A DNA stretch of 64,000 nt from Alicycliphilus sp. UBA6560 (GCA_002434305.1 DJJU01000011.1:449239-513238); one strand, 5' to 3'. Shown: positions 46,471 to 56,131, numbered from the stretch's first letter. Notes: generated from the sequence alone by a model not told the origin. Program-made: numbers and translations.

Positions 46471-48009
46471 ATGTCTTTGCATCAGTATGTGGCGGCCGCG
46501 GCACTGGCCGCCGCCGGCCTGGCGCACGCCGCGCCGCCGCTGGGTCAGTACAACATCGACACGACCCGCATCAGCGTCTCCGGCCTGTCCTCGGGCGGCT
46601 TCATGGCCAACCAGCTGGGCACCGCCTACTCGGCTACCTTCATGGGCGTGGGCATCTTCGCGGCCGGGCCGTACTTGTGCGCCGGGCAGAGCAACTACAC
46701 GGCGTGCATGTACAACGCCACCATCAGCGCCGCGCAGCTCAGCGGCATGCAGTCCAGCCTGGACGGCTACGCCGCCAGCGGCGCCATCGATCCCAAGGCG
46801 CAGCTGGCCCGGCAGAAGATCTACCTCTTCACCGGCACCAGCGACTACACCGTCGGCCCCAACCTGACGGACGCGCTGCAGACCCAGTACCTGAACAACG
46901 GCGTGCCGGCGGGCAACATCGAATACGTCAAGCGCCCCGGCACGGCGCACGTGCTGCCCACCGACTTCGACAGCACGGGCAACAACGCCTGCAGCAGCAG
47001 CACCTCGCCCTACATCAGCAATTGCGGCTACGACGGCGCCAAGGCCGCCCTGAGCCACTTCTACGGCCCGCTCAACGCGCGCAGCAACGCGCCGGCGGCC
47101 GGCAACTACGTCGAGTTCGACCAGGCCGCCTACACCCAGGCCAACCCCGGCATGGCCAGCAACGGCTGGCTGTACGTGCCGCACAACTGCGCCACGGGCA
47201 CACAGTGCAAGCTGCACGTCGTGCTGCACGGCTGCCAGCAGAGCACGGACAAGATCGGCGACAAGTTCGTGAAGAACACCGGCTTCAGCCGCTGGGCCGA
47301 CACCAACAACATCGTGGTGCTGTACCCACAGGCCAAGATCGACAATAACAGCCGCTCCACGGCCAAGAGCGGCATGCTGCCCAACCCCAATGCCTGCTGG
47401 GACTGGGTGGGCTGGTACGGCGGCAACTTCGCGCAAAAGAGCGGCACGCAGATGGCCGCCATCAAGGCCATGGTGGACCGCATCGCCTCGGGCCCGGGCT
47501 CCGGCCCCGGCAACGGCGGCGGCGATGACGGCGGGGGCACCAACCCGCCCGACCCGGTCCTGCCCGCGCCGGCCGGCCTGAGCGCTTCCAACGCCACCAC
47601 CACCAGCATGGACCTGGCCTGGAGCGCCGTGCCCCGCGCCAGCGGCTACAACGTCTACCGCAACGGCAGCAAGGCCAATGCGCTCACCGTCCACGCCACG
47701 GCCTACACCGATTCGGCCCTCGCCGCCGCCACCACCTACAGCTGGACGGTGCGCGCGCTGGACGGCAGCGGCGCCGAGGGTGCGGCGTCCGCCGCCGTCA
47801 GCGCCGCCACGCTGGCGCCTCCGGTCACCCCCGGAACCTGCACCACGGCCAGCAACTACGCCCACGTGCAGGCCGGCCGCGCCGTGCTGCAGGGCGGCTA
47901 CGCCATCGCCAAAGGTTCCGGGCAGAACATGGGGCTGTGGAACGTCTTCGTGACCACCCCGCTCAAGCAGACCGGCCCCGACTACTACGTGATCGGCACC
48001 TGCGGCTGA
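46471..48009 (+). CDS. Extracellular polyhydroxybutyrate depolymerase (type 2 catalytic domain, FN3 linker)
   Basis: A 512-residue secreted enzyme. A signal peptide of about 20 residues (ending LAHA) is followed by the lipase box GLSSG with Ser40 near the N-terminus, the circularly permuted type 2 arrangement. Asp and His candidates are in TGTSDYTVGP and GTAHVLPTD, and an oxyanion-like HVVLHGCQQS lies further on. After a Gly/Asp linker (about 348-365) come a fibronectin III domain and a C-terminal domain (CTTASNYAHVQAGRA to YYVIGTCG) probably binding polymer. It hydrolyses extracellular poly(3-hydroxybutyrate). It lies between transport genes on the same strand. Confidence 0.88.
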   Translation: MSLHQYVAAAALAAAGLAHAAPPLGQYNIDTTRISVSGLSSGGFMANQLGTAYSATFMGVGIFAAGPYLCAGQSNYTACMYNATISAAQLSGMQSSLDGYAASGAIDPKAQLARQKIYLFTGTSDYTVGPNLTDALQTQYLNNGVPAGNIEYVKRPGTAHVLPTDFDSTGNNACSSSTSPYISNCGYDGAKAALSHFYGPLNARSNAPAAGNYVEFDQAAYTQANPGMASNGWLYVPHNCATGTQCKLHVVLHGCQQSTDKIGDKFVKNTGFSRWADTNNIVVLYPQAKIDNNSRSTAKSGMLPNPNACWDWVGWYGGNFAQKSGTQMAAIKAMVDRIASGPGSGPGNGGGDDGGGTNPPDPVLPAPAGLSASNATTTSMDLAWSAVPRASGYNVYRNGSKANALTVHATAYTDSALAAATTYSWTVRALDGSGAEGAASAAVSAATLAPPVTPGTCTTASNYAHVQAGRAVLQGGYAIAKGSGQNMGLWNVFVTTPLKQTGPDYYVIGTCG

Positions 48010-48042
48010 GCCACGCGGCCGTTTCCTCCTGCAGATGCATCC

Positions 48043-48816
48043 ATGGGCACACTGACCACCGAGAACCTGACCATCCGCTTCGGCGGCCACGTGGCCGTGG
48101 ATGGGGTGAGCTGCTCGTTCGAGCCGGGCACGCTCACCGCCATCGTCGGGCCCAACGGGGCCGGCAAGACGACGTACTTCAACCTGATCTCGGGCCAGCT
48201 CAAGGCCAGCAGCGGCCGGGTGCGGCTGGGCGGGCGCGAGTTGACCGGGCTGCCGGCCTCGGCGCGCACGCGCGCCGGGTTGGGGCGGGCCTTTCAGCTG
48301 ACCAACCTGTTCCCGTCCCTGTCCGTGCTGGAGAACGTGCGCCTGGCCGTGCAGGCCACGCAGCGCGGCGCGCACCGGCGCGGTCTGAACCTGTGGAGCG
48401 TGTGGAGCGACCACCGCCAGCTGACCGACCGCGCCAGGGGCATCCTGGAATCCGTCGCTCTGCAATCGCGCGCCGACAGCCCCGTGGCCAGCCTGCCGCA
48501 CGGCGACCAGCGCAAGCTGGAGGTGGCGCTGTTGATGGCGCTGGAGCCGCAGGTCTACATGTTCGACGAGCCCACGGCCGGCATGAGCCACGATGAGGCG
48601 CCCGTCATCCTCGACCTGATCCGCCGCTTGAAGCAGGACCGCAGCAAGACCATTTTGCTGGTCGAGCACAAGATGGACGTGGTGCGCGAGCTGGCGGACC
48701 GCATCGTGGTGCTGACCAATGGCCAGCTGGTGGCCGACGGCCCGCCCGAGGAGGTCATGGCCAGCAGCGTGGTGCAGGAGGCCTACCTGGGCCGCCGCCG
48801 GCAGGAGGCCGCATGA
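48043..48816 (+). CDS. Branched-chain-type ABC transporter ATPase, LivG-like
   Basis: A 257-residue ATPase. Walker A is GPNGAGKT (about 36-43), the signature loop is LPHGDQRKLEVA in place of LSGGQ (a divergence seen in LivG-like proteins), and Walker B is YMFDEPTAGMS, with a switch histidine in LVEHKMD. It pairs with the following LivF-like ATPase via a 4-bp ATGA overlap. Part of the PHB-associated importer. Confidence 0.9.
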   Translation: MGTLTTENLTIRFGGHVAVDGVSCSFEPGTLTAIVGPNGAGKTTYFNLISGQLKASSGRVRLGGRELTGLPASARTRAGLGRAFQLTNLFPSLSVLENVRLAVQATQRGAHRRGLNLWSVWSDHRQLTDRARGILESVALQSRADSPVASLPHGDQRKLEVALLMALEPQVYMFDEPTAGMSHDEAPVILDLIRRLKQDRSKTILLVEHKMDVVRELADRIVVLTNGQLVADGPPEEVMASSVVQEAYLGRRRQEAA

Positions 48817-49553
48817 GCAGCAGCAGCGGCAACGACGACCTGCTGACCCTGCAAGGCGTGCACACGCACATCGGCGCGTACCACATCCTGCACGGCGTCG
48901 ACCTGGCCGTGCCGCGCGGCGAGCTGACCATGCTGCTGGGGCGCAACGGCGCCGGCAAGACCACCACGCTGCGCACCATCATGGGCCTGTGGCGGGCCTC
49001 GCAGGGCAGCGTGCGCTTTGGCGGGCAGGACATCACGCAGCTGGCCACGCCGCAGATCGCCCGTTCGAACATCGCCTACGTGCCCGAGAACATGGGCATC
49101 TTCGCGGACCTGACGGTGCAGGAAAACCTGCTGCTGGCCGCCCGCGGCGCACAGCGCGCCGCGCAGATGGACCAGGCGCGGCTGCAGTGGATCTTCCAGC
49201 TCTTCCCGGCCGTGGAGAAGTTCTGGCGCCACCCGGCGGGCAAGCTCTCGGGCGGGCAAAAGCAGATGCTGGCCGTGGCCCGCGCCATCGTCGAGCCACG
49301 CGACCTGCTCATCGTGGACGAGCCCAGCAAGGGCCTGGCGCCGGCCATCATCGACAACATGATCGACGCCTTCGCGCAGCTGAAAGCCGGCGGCGCGACG
49401 ATCCTGCTGGTGGAGCAGAACCTGGACTTCGCGCGCCAGCTGGGCGACGGCGTGGCCGTGATGGACAACGGCCGCGTGGTGCATTCAGGCCGCATGGCCG
49501 CGCTGGCGGCCGACGAGCAGCTGCAGCGCTCGCTGCTGGGGCTGGCCCTATGA
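48813..49553 (+). CDS. Branched-chain-type ABC transporter ATPase, LivF-like
   Basis: A 246-residue ATPase with Walker A GRNGAGKT, signature KLSGGQKQMLAVARAI, Walker B LLIVDEPSKGLAP and the EQN switch in LLVEQNLDFARQLG. It forms the heterodimeric ATPase pair with the preceding gene. A family 1 repeat separates it from the first permease, but the strand and order continue the operon. Confidence 0.9.
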   Translation: MSSSSGNDDLLTLQGVHTHIGAYHILHGVDLAVPRGELTMLLGRNGAGKTTTLRTIMGLWRASQGSVRFGGQDITQLATPQIARSNIAYVPENMGIFADLTVQENLLLAARGAQRAAQMDQARLQWIFQLFPAVEKFWRHPAGKLSGGQKQMLAVARAIVEPRDLLIVDEPSKGLAPAIIDNMIDAFAQLKAGGATILLVEQNLDFARQLGDGVAVMDNGRVVHSGRMAALAADEQLQRSLLGLAL

Positions 49554-49560
49554 ACTTCAA

Positions 49561-49617
49561 ACTTTTTTGGCCTCCAGCCCTTGCCAGACAAGCGTTGGCA
49601 GCTATTCGAACCATAGC
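49561..49617 (+). repeat. Family 1 intergenic repeat copy
   Basis: GGCCTCCAGCCCTTG, loop CCAGA, then CAAGCGTTGGCAGCTATTC and ACCATAGC. It lies inside the transport operon between the LivF-like and LivH-like genes, just before the permease ribosome site. Confidence 0.8.
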
Positions 49618-49635
49618 ATTCCAGGAGGCAGCGAG

Positions 49636-50619
49636 ATGAGCGCCCGCGACCTGGACTGGCGCCCCCTGGCCCTGGTGCCGCTGCTGGCGCTGATCGCCGC
49701 GCCGCTGGTCGGCTCGGCCTCGACCTGGCTGACGCTGACCGTGGCCGGGCTGGCCATGGGCATGATCATCTTCATCATCGCCTCGGGCCTGACGCTGGTC
49801 TTCGGCCTAATGGACGTGCTGAACTTCGGCCACGGCGTGTTCATCGCCCTGGGCGCCTTCGTGGCCACCAGCGTGCTGGGCGCCATGGGCGACTGGACAG
49901 CTTCAGCCGCGCTGTGGCGCAACCTGGTGGCGGTGCTGCCGGCCATGGTGGTGGCGATGCTGGTGGCCGGCGCCGTGGGCCTGGCCTTCGAGCGCTTCAT
50001 CGTGCGGCCCGTGTACGGCCAGCACCTCAAGCAGATCCTCATCACCATGGGCGGGATGATCATCGGCGAGGAGCTGATCAAGGTGGTCTGGGGCCCGCAG
50101 CAGATCCCGCTGCCGCTGCCCGCGGGCATGCGTGGCTCGCTGCTGGTGGGTGACGCGGCCATCGAGAAGTACCGCCTGATCGCGGTGGTCGTGGGCCTGG
50201 CGGTGTTCGCCCTGCTGGCCTGGACGCTGGCGCGCACCAAGGTCGGCCTGCTGATTCGCGCCGGCGTGCAGGACCGCGAGATGGTCGAGAGCCTGGGCTA
50301 CCGCATCCGGCGGCTGTTCGTGGGCGTGTTCGTGGTGGGCTCGGCGCTGGCCGGCCTGGGCGGCGTGATGTGGGGGCTGTACCAGCAGAGCGTGGTGCCG
50401 CAGATGGGCGCGCAGGTCAACATCCTGATCTTCATCGTCATCATCATCGGCGGCCTGGGCTCTACCTCCGGCGCGCTGATCGGCGCGCTGCTGGTGGGGC
50501 TGATGGCCAACTACACGGGCTTTTTGCTGCCCAAGGTAGCGCTGTTTTCCAACATCGCACTGATGGTGGCCATCCTGCTGTGGCGGCCGCAGGGCCTGTT
50601 TCCAGTCACGAGCCGATGA
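49636..50619 (+). CDS. Branched-chain-type ABC transporter permease, LivH-like
   Basis: A 327-residue polytopic inner-membrane protein. The start at 49636 follows CAGGAGG. LivH signatures are ASGLTLVFGLMDVLNFGHG near the N-terminus, YGQHLKQILITMGGMIIGEE, and the C-terminal IVIIIGGLGSTSGALIGALL. It forms the translocation path with the LivM-like permease. The following 160-bp gap holds a family 2 repeat. Confidence 0.9.
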   Translation: MSARDLDWRPLALVPLLALIAAPLVGSASTWLTLTVAGLAMGMIIFIIASGLTLVFGLMDVLNFGHGVFIALGAFVATSVLGAMGDWTASAALWRNLVAVLPAMVVAMLVAGAVGLAFERFIVRPVYGQHLKQILITMGGMIIGEELIKVVWGPQQIPLPLPAGMRGSLLVGDAAIEKYRLIAVVVGLAVFALLAWTLARTKVGLLIRAGVQDREMVESLGYRIRRLFVGVFVVGSALAGLGGVMWGLYQQSVVPQMGAQVNILIFIVIIIGGLGSTSGALIGALLVGLMANYTGFLLPKVALFSNIALMVAILLWRPQGLFPVTSR

Positions 50620-50623
50620 GATA

Positions 50624-50735
50624 CCCCCTGAGTCGCTTCGCGCCTTCACCCTGCAAGGGAGACGCCACCCGTGCGGCGGGGCGGCCCTTGCACGGTGGCC
50701 GCTGGCCCAGGTGGCGCCCAAGCAGGGCGCCGCAG
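50624..50735 (+). repeat. Dispersed intergenic repeat, family 2, copy 2
   Basis: CCCCCTGAGTCGCTTCGCGC, CCTTCACCCTGCAAGGGAGACG and GCGGGGCGGCCCTTGCACGG followed by GGCCGCTGG match copy 1 at 629-750 block by block, though the central hairpin is shorter. It fills the gap between the two permease genes. Confidence 0.6.
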
Positions 50736-50779
50736 CCCTGCGCAGGGCGCACCGGGGCACAGAAGAAAGGCACATCCGC

Positions 50780-51838
50780 ATGCTGAACCGCCTTCTCTCC
50801 GGCGACTACCCGCGCAACCGCGTGCTGGCGGCCCTTCTGGTGGCCATCTTCGTCGGGCTGCTGCTGGCGCCCTTCCTGTTTCCCGGCGTCAAGGCGCTGA
50901 ACGTGGCGGCCAAGGTGCTGATCTTCGTGGTGCTGGTGGCCAGCTTCGACCTGCTGCTGGGCTACACCGGCATCGTCAGTTTTGCGCACACCATGTTCTT
51001 CGGCATCGGCGCCTACGGCATCGCCATCGCCACCACACGCATGGGCGCCACCTGGGGCGCACTGGCCGCGGGCACGGCCGGGGCGCTGGCCCTGTCGCTG
51101 CTGCTGTCGCTGGCGGTGGGACTGTTTTCGCTGCGGGTGCGTGCCATCTTCTTCGCCATGATCACGCTGGCCGTGGCGGCGGCGTTCCAGACGCTGGCCT
51201 CGCAGCTGTCGGAGCTGACGGGCGGCGAGGACGGCCTCACCTTCCGCGTGCCCGAGCTGCTGTCGCCGAGCTTCGAGCCGTTCGAGGAGCCCTTCCTGGG
51301 CGTGTCCATCGACGGGCGGCTGATCTCGTACTACCTGCTGTTCGTGATGGCCACGCTGCTGGTGCTGGCGCTGCTGCGCATCGTCAATTCGCCCTTCGGC
51401 CGGGTGCTGCAGGCCATCCGCGAGAACGAGTTCCGCGCCGAGGCCATCGGCTACCGGGTGGTGGTGTACCGCACCCTGTCGTCGGTGCTGTCGGCGCTGT
51501 TCGCCACCCTGGCCGGCTGCATGCTGGCCCTCTGGCTGCGCTACAACGGGCCCGACACCTCGCTGTCCTTCGAAATCATGATGGATGTGCTGCTGATCGT
51601 GGTCATCGGCGGCATGGGCACGCTGTACGGCTCGGCCATCGGCGCCGTGCTGTTCCTCGTCGCCCAAAGCTATCTGCAGGACCTGCTGCGCCTGGGGAGC
51701 GAGGCCACCACAGGCCTGCCCTGGCTGTCCGCCCTGCTCAGCCCCGACCGCTGGCTGCTGTGGCTGGGCCTGCTGTTCGTGTTGTCGGTTTATTACTTCC
51801 CCACCGGCGTGGTGGGGCGCTTGCGTTCACGCCATTGA
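50780..51838 (+). CDS. Branched-chain-type ABC transporter permease, LivM-like
   Basis: A 352-residue membrane protein. LivM signatures are LLGYTGIVSFAHTMFFGIGAY, RVRAIFFAMITLAVAAAFQT, and AIRENEFRAEAIGYRV, the ATPase-contact loop. The C-terminus is VVIGGMGTLYGSAIGAVLF followed by a last helix. The start at 50780 avoids a low-complexity upstream extension encoded by the repeat. It ends 25 bp before the 3HB-oligomer hydrolase. Confidence 0.9.
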   Translation: MLNRLLSGDYPRNRVLAALLVAIFVGLLLAPFLFPGVKALNVAAKVLIFVVLVASFDLLLGYTGIVSFAHTMFFGIGAYGIAIATTRMGATWGALAAGTAGALALSLLLSLAVGLFSLRVRAIFFAMITLAVAAAFQTLASQLSELTGGEDGLTFRVPELLSPSFEPFEEPFLGVSIDGRLISYYLLFVMATLLVLALLRIVNSPFGRVLQAIRENEFRAEAIGYRVVVYRTLSSVLSALFATLAGCMLALWLRYNGPDTSLSFEIMMDVLLIVVIGGMGTLYGSAIGAVLFLVAQSYLQDLLRLGSEATTGLPWLSALLSPDRWLLWLGLLFVLSVYYFPTGVVGRLRSRH

Positions 51839-51863
51839 AACCCACTACTACCAGGAGACAAGC

Positions 51864-54062
51864 ATGCAAGAGACCCACCTTTCCCACCACAGCGCAGCGC
51901 GCTGGGCGTTGACGGCCGCCGCAGCCGCCGTCCTGGCCGCCTGCGGCGGCGGCAGCGGCGGCTCCCTGGGGCCATCCAACGAGTTGCCGGCGGGCGTGCG
52001 CGAGATCAGCGCCACCGCCTACCCGGCCACCACCGTCGGCAGTGGCAGCACCGCCGCCACGCAAGACCTGCTGACGGGCGGCATCGGCAAGACCGGCCTG
52101 GGCGCTGCCGCCGCGCCGGCCTACGCCGACCCGGCCCACCCGACGGCCGCCGAGCTGCGCCGCAACGCCCTGTACTCCAACTACCGCGGCATCCTCGACC
52201 CGCTGCCCGGCGGTGGCTACGGCACTTTGTATGGCCCCAACGTCACGGCCGACGGCCAGGTGACCAGCAGCGAAGGCCTGATCCCCGGCCACGAATATCT
52301 GGCGGTGCTCGACGACGGCTCCAGCCGCAAGCAGACCGTGATCGCGGTGCAGGTGCCCGACAGCTTCAGCGCCGCCAACCCCTGCATCGTGCTGGGCGCC
52401 TCCTCGGGCTCGCGCGGCGTCTACGGCGCCATCGGCACGGCCGGCGAGTGGGGCCTGAAGAAGGGCTGCGCCGTGGCGTTGACCGACGCCGGCAAGGGCG
52501 TGGGCCTGCACAACCTGGCCGACGACACGGTAAACCAGCTCGACGGCACGCGCGCCACGCGCAGCGCAGCCGGCAACCAGAGCTTCTTCACCGCCCTGGG
52601 CGACGCGGCGCGTGCGGCCTACAACGCAGCCTTCCCCAATCGCATCGCCGTCAAGCACGCGCATTCGCAGCAAAACCCCGAGAAGGACTGGGGCAGCGAC
52701 ACGCTGGCCGCCGGCCGCTACGCGCTGTACGTGCTGAATGCGCGCTACGGCACGGCCGCCAATCCGGTGCCGTTCACCAAGGGCAACACGGTGGTCATCG
52801 CGGGCTCGGCCTCCAATGGCGGCGCGGCCTCGCTGCGTGCGGCCGAGCAGGACGGCGAAGGCCTGATCGACGGCGTGGTGGCCTCCGAGCCCGTCACCGA
52901 GATGCCCACCGCCAGCGGCTATGGCATCCAGTTCGGCGGCGCGCCCGTGGCCGGCTACGGCCGCACGCTGGCCGAGTACACCACCTACGGCAACATCTAC
53001 CAGCCCTGCGCCGCGCTGGCGGCCGACGCGGCACTGACCGAGGTCTCGATCTACAACTACATCGGCCTGACGTCCATGACGGCGCGCGCCACCGCGCGCT
53101 GCGATGGCCTGGCCGCCAAGGGTCTGGTGAGCGGCGCCACCACCGCCGAGCGCGCGGCCGATGCGCTGGCCCGGCTGCACACCTACGGCTGGTCAGCCGA
53201 GAACGACACCATGCACAACGCCCACTACGCTTTGGGCAACGGGCCCATCCTGTCGGCCATGTACACCATGGCCTACGGCCGCTTCGCCGCCGACGCCAAC
53301 CTGTGCGCCACCAGCTTCGCGGCCGCCAGCCTGACGGGCGACGTGGTCGCCGCCACGCCCACCGCGCTGGCGCAGAGCTTTGCCACCGCCAACGGCACGG
53401 CCAACGGCACGCCGGCCACGGTGATCTACAACGATTCGGTGGGCGGGGCCAAGGCCTGGCAGTTCGCCGTCTCGCCCTCCACCGGCGCGGCCGACCTGGG
53501 GCTGGACAACGCGCTGTGCCAGCACGCGCTGGTCAGCGGCAAGGACCTGGCGACGGGTGTCGCGCTCACGGCCTCGAGCACGCCCACCAAGGCCGACAGC
53601 GACAAGGTGCGTGCCGGCATCCAGGAGGTGCTGCACAGCGCCAACCTGCGCGGCAAGCCGGCCATCATCGTGGCCGGCCGCAGCGATGCGCTGGTGCCGG
53701 TGAACAACAACGCGCGCGCCTACACGGCGCTCAACCGCACGATCGAAGGCACGTCGAGCAAGCTGCGCTACATCGAGGTCGTGAACGGCCAGCACTTCGA
53801 CGCTTTCTTGCCGTTTGCGGGCTTTGACACCCGCTTCGTGCCGCTGCACCCGTACTTCAACCAGGCCATGGACGCGATGTGGGCCCACCTGAAGAACGGC
53901 GCAGCCCTGCCCGCCAGCCAGGTGGTGCGCACCACGCCGCGCGGCGGCACGCCCGGTGCGGCGCCCGCGATCACCGCGGCCAACGTGCCGCCCTTCGTGG
54001 CCGCGCCGGCAGCGGGCGAGCAGATCGGCTTTGCCGGCTCGTCCCTCACCGTGCCCCGCTGA
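51864..54062 (+). CDS. D-(-)-3-hydroxybutyrate oligomer hydrolase, lipoprotein form
   Basis: A 732-residue enzyme of the 3HB-oligomer hydrolase family (PF10605 type), which cuts short 3-hydroxybutyrate oligomers into monomers. The signal peptide ends at the lipobox LAAC with Cys27 and a Gly-rich linker, suggesting a lipid-anchored envelope location. A likely nucleophile elbow is GSASNGGAASL. Other family-like segments are SNYRGILDPLPGGGYGTLYG and the C-terminal NGQHFDAFLPFAGFDTRFVP with the probable His. CAGGAGA precedes the start. It logically follows the PHB depolymerase and precedes import. Confidence 0.88.
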   Translation: MQETHLSHHSAARWALTAAAAAVLAACGGGSGGSLGPSNELPAGVREISATAYPATTVGSGSTAATQDLLTGGIGKTGLGAAAAPAYADPAHPTAAELRRNALYSNYRGILDPLPGGGYGTLYGPNVTADGQVTSSEGLIPGHEYLAVLDDGSSRKQTVIAVQVPDSFSAANPCIVLGASSGSRGVYGAIGTAGEWGLKKGCAVALTDAGKGVGLHNLADDTVNQLDGTRATRSAAGNQSFFTALGDAARAAYNAAFPNRIAVKHAHSQQNPEKDWGSDTLAAGRYALYVLNARYGTAANPVPFTKGNTVVIAGSASNGGAASLRAAEQDGEGLIDGVVASEPVTEMPTASGYGIQFGGAPVAGYGRTLAEYTTYGNIYQPCAALAADAALTEVSIYNYIGLTSMTARATARCDGLAAKGLVSGATTAERAADALARLHTYGWSAENDTMHNAHYALGNGPILSAMYTMAYGRFAADANLCATSFAAASLTGDVVAATPTALAQSFATANGTANGTPATVIYNDSVGGAKAWQFAVSPSTGAADLGLDNALCQHALVSGKDLATGVALTASSTPTKADSDKVRAGIQEVLHSANLRGKPAIIVAGRSDALVPVNNNARAYTALNRTIEGTSSKLRYIEVVNGQHFDAFLPFAGFDTRFVPLHPYFNQAMDAMWAHLKNGAALPASQVVRTTPRGGTPGAAPAITAANVPPFVAAPAAGEQIGFAGSSLTVPR

Positions 54063-54069
54063 GGCCGGC

Positions 54070-55227
54070 ATGCAGCAAGCACTGCCCATCGGCAGGCGCG
54101 CCAGGAGGCTGCTGGCCGCCCTGGCGCTGTGCGCCCTCGGCGCCACGGGCCGGCCGGCCCTGGCGGCCGAGGTGGTGGTAGGCCAGGTAGCGCCGCTGTC
54201 GGGCGTGCTGGCCTCCACCGGCCAGCAGATGGTGCTGGGCGGCAAGATCTATTTCGACTGGGTCAACGCCCAGGGCGGCGTGCACGGCGCCACCATCCGC
54301 CAGGAGGTGGTGGACGACGGCTACAAGGTGCCCGAGACCGTGCGCCTGACGCGCGAACTGCTGTCCCGCCCCGAGGTGGTGGCGCTGTTCGGCTTCGCCG
54401 GCACGGCCAACATCACGCAGCTGCTGGCGGACGGCGTGCTGGAGCAGGGCGGCGCTGCGCTGGTGGCGCCCTACACCGGCGGCGAGTCGCTGCGCACGCC
54501 GTTCAACCCGTGGATCTTCCACGTGCGCGCCGGCTACGCCGACGAGGCCGAACACATGGTGCAGCAGCTGACTACCATCGGTGTGGAACGCGTGGCCGTG
54601 ATGTACCAGGACGACGGCTTCGGCAAGGCCGGCCTGGCAGGTGTGCAGGCGGCGCTGGCCAAGCGCGGGCGCACGGCCATCGCCGAGGCGCCCTACGAGC
54701 GCAACACCGACCAGGTCGAATCGGCCGTGCAGGCCATCAAGGCGGCCGACGCGCAGGCCGTGATCCTGATCGCCATCAACCGCCCGGCCGCAGCCTTCAT
54801 CAAGCGCTACCGCGAGCTGGGCGGCGGTGCGCAGCTGTACAACATCTCGGTGGTCGACCCGTCCGAGATCGTGCAGCTGGCCGGCCTGAAGAACGCCCAC
54901 GGCGTGGGCATCACCCAGGTCGTGCCCTACCCTTACCGGCCCATGCTGCCCGTGGTGCGTGAGTACCAGAAGCTGCTGAAGGAGTACGCGCCCGGCGCCG
55001 AGGTGAACTACACCAGCTTCGAGGAATTCCTGGGCGCCAAGGTGCTGGTCGAGGCCCTGCGCCGCGCCGGCCCGCAGCCCACGCGCGCCAAGGTGCTCAG
55101 GAGCCTGGAGTCGCTGCAGGAGTTCGACTTAGGGGGCATGACCGTCAGCTATTCGCCGCGCAACCGCGTCGGCTCGCGCATGGTTGAAGTCACTGTCATC
55201 GGCAGCAGCGGGCGGCTCGTGCGCTGA
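54070..55227 (+). CDS. Branched-chain-type ABC transporter substrate-binding protein (second)
   Basis: A 385-residue periplasmic binding protein of the LivJ-like family but clearly different from the first (45160-46350). The signal peptide covers about 33 residues (RRLLAALALCALGATG, ending PALA). Mature features are VVVGQVAPLSGVLASTGQQM, the FGFAGTANITQLLADGVL region and VAVMYQDDGFGKAGLAGVQA. It begins 7 bp after the hydrolase stop, so the two are cotranscribed. Two binding proteins sharing one permease set suggests two related ligands, such as monomer and dimer, or acetoacetate. This is inference. Confidence 0.87.
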   Translation: MQQALPIGRRARRLLAALALCALGATGRPALAAEVVVGQVAPLSGVLASTGQQMVLGGKIYFDWVNAQGGVHGATIRQEVVDDGYKVPETVRLTRELLSRPEVVALFGFAGTANITQLLADGVLEQGGAALVAPYTGGESLRTPFNPWIFHVRAGYADEAEHMVQQLTTIGVERVAVMYQDDGFGKAGLAGVQAALAKRGRTAIAEAPYERNTDQVESAVQAIKAADAQAVILIAINRPAAAFIKRYRELGGGAQLYNISVVDPSEIVQLAGLKNAHGVGITQVVPYPYRPMLPVVREYQKLLKEYAPGAEVNYTSFEEFLGAKVLVEALRRAGPQPTRAKVLRSLESLQEFDLGGMTVSYSPRNRVGSRMVEVTVIGSSGRLVR

Positions 55228-55255
55228 TGCATCCCACGCCTGAAGGCTTCTTCCC

Positions 55256-56131
55256 ATGACCGCACCCCGATCCCGCTACGCCAGCTGCGCCGGCTATGAA
55301 ATCCACTACATGGAGTGGGGCGATCCGCACGCGCCGGTGGTCATCGCCTGGCACGGCCTGGCGCGCACCGGGCGCGACATGGACGACTTGGCCGCCCACC
55401 TGTCCGACCGCTACCGCGTCATCTGCCCCGACACCCTGGGCCGGGGCCTGAGCCAGTGGGCCGGCCGGCCAGACACCGAGTACAGCCTGGCCTTCTACGC
55501 GCGCCTGACGGCCGAGCTGTTCGACCGGTTGGACGTGGAGCACGCCCACTGGGTCGGCACCTCCATGGGCGGGGCCATCGGCACGGTCTGCGCGGCCGGG
55601 CTGCAGGAGAGCACCCTGGCCGGGCGCATCCGCAGCCTGCTGCTCAACGACAACGCCCCGCGCCTGGCCGAGGCCGCGCTGCAGCGCATCCGCGCCTACG
55701 CGGGCCAGCCCCCCAGCTTTGCCACCATGGCCGAGCTGGAGACGTTCTTTCGCCAGGTCTACGCGCCCTACGGCTGGCTGAGCGACGATCAGTGGCGCCG
55801 CCTGGCCGAAACCTCGGCCCGCCGCCTGCCCGACGGCCGCCTGACGCCGCACTACGACCCGGCCATGGTGCGCCAGTTCACCGCGCACGAGAACGACTAC
55901 CTGATCTGGCCGCACTGGGACGCGCTGCGCCTGCCGGTGCTGCTGCTGCGCGGCGAATCGTCCGACCTGGTGCTGCCCGAGACCGTGGCCGAGATGCGCA
56001 CCCGCGGCCCTGGGGCGCGCGGCCTGCTGGAGGTGGTGGAAGTGCCCGGCTGCGGGCATGCGCCGGCGCTGAACGTGCCGGCGCACTATGCACTGGTGGA
56101 CGGGTTTCTGGCCCGGGTTGAATCAAAATAG
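55256..56131 (+). CDS. Alpha/beta hydrolase closing the PHB/transport cluster
   Basis: A 291-residue cytoplasmic alpha/beta hydrolase. The nucleophile elbow is WVGTSMGGAIG with Ser as nucleophile, the acid is probably in GESSDLVLPE, and His in GCGHAPALNVP. The absence of a signal peptide suggests it acts inside the cell, possibly on imported dimers or esters. It lies 28 bp after the second binding protein. The stop codon lies in a family 1 repeat that also looks like the operon terminator. Substrate not established. Confidence 0.83.
   Translation: MTAPRSRYASCAGYEIHYMEWGDPHAPVVIAWHGLARTGRDMDDLAAHLSDRYRVICPDTLGRGLSQWAGRPDTEYSLAFYARLTAELFDRLDVEHAHWVGTSMGGAIGTVCAAGLQESTLAGRIRSLLLNDNAPRLAEAALQRIRAYAGQPPSFATMAELETFFRQVYAPYGWLSDDQWRRLAETSARRLPDGRLTPHYDPAMVRQFTAHENDYLIWPHWDALRLPVLLLRGESSDLVLPETVAEMRTRGPGARGLLEVVEVPGCGHAPALNVPAHYALVDGFLARVESK

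Noticed and set aside
48480..48520. Defective ABC signature motif (LPHGDQ in place of LSGGQ) in the LivG-like ATPase
   Set aside because: LivG-type ATPases commonly deviate here, and all other nucleotide-binding motifs are intact.
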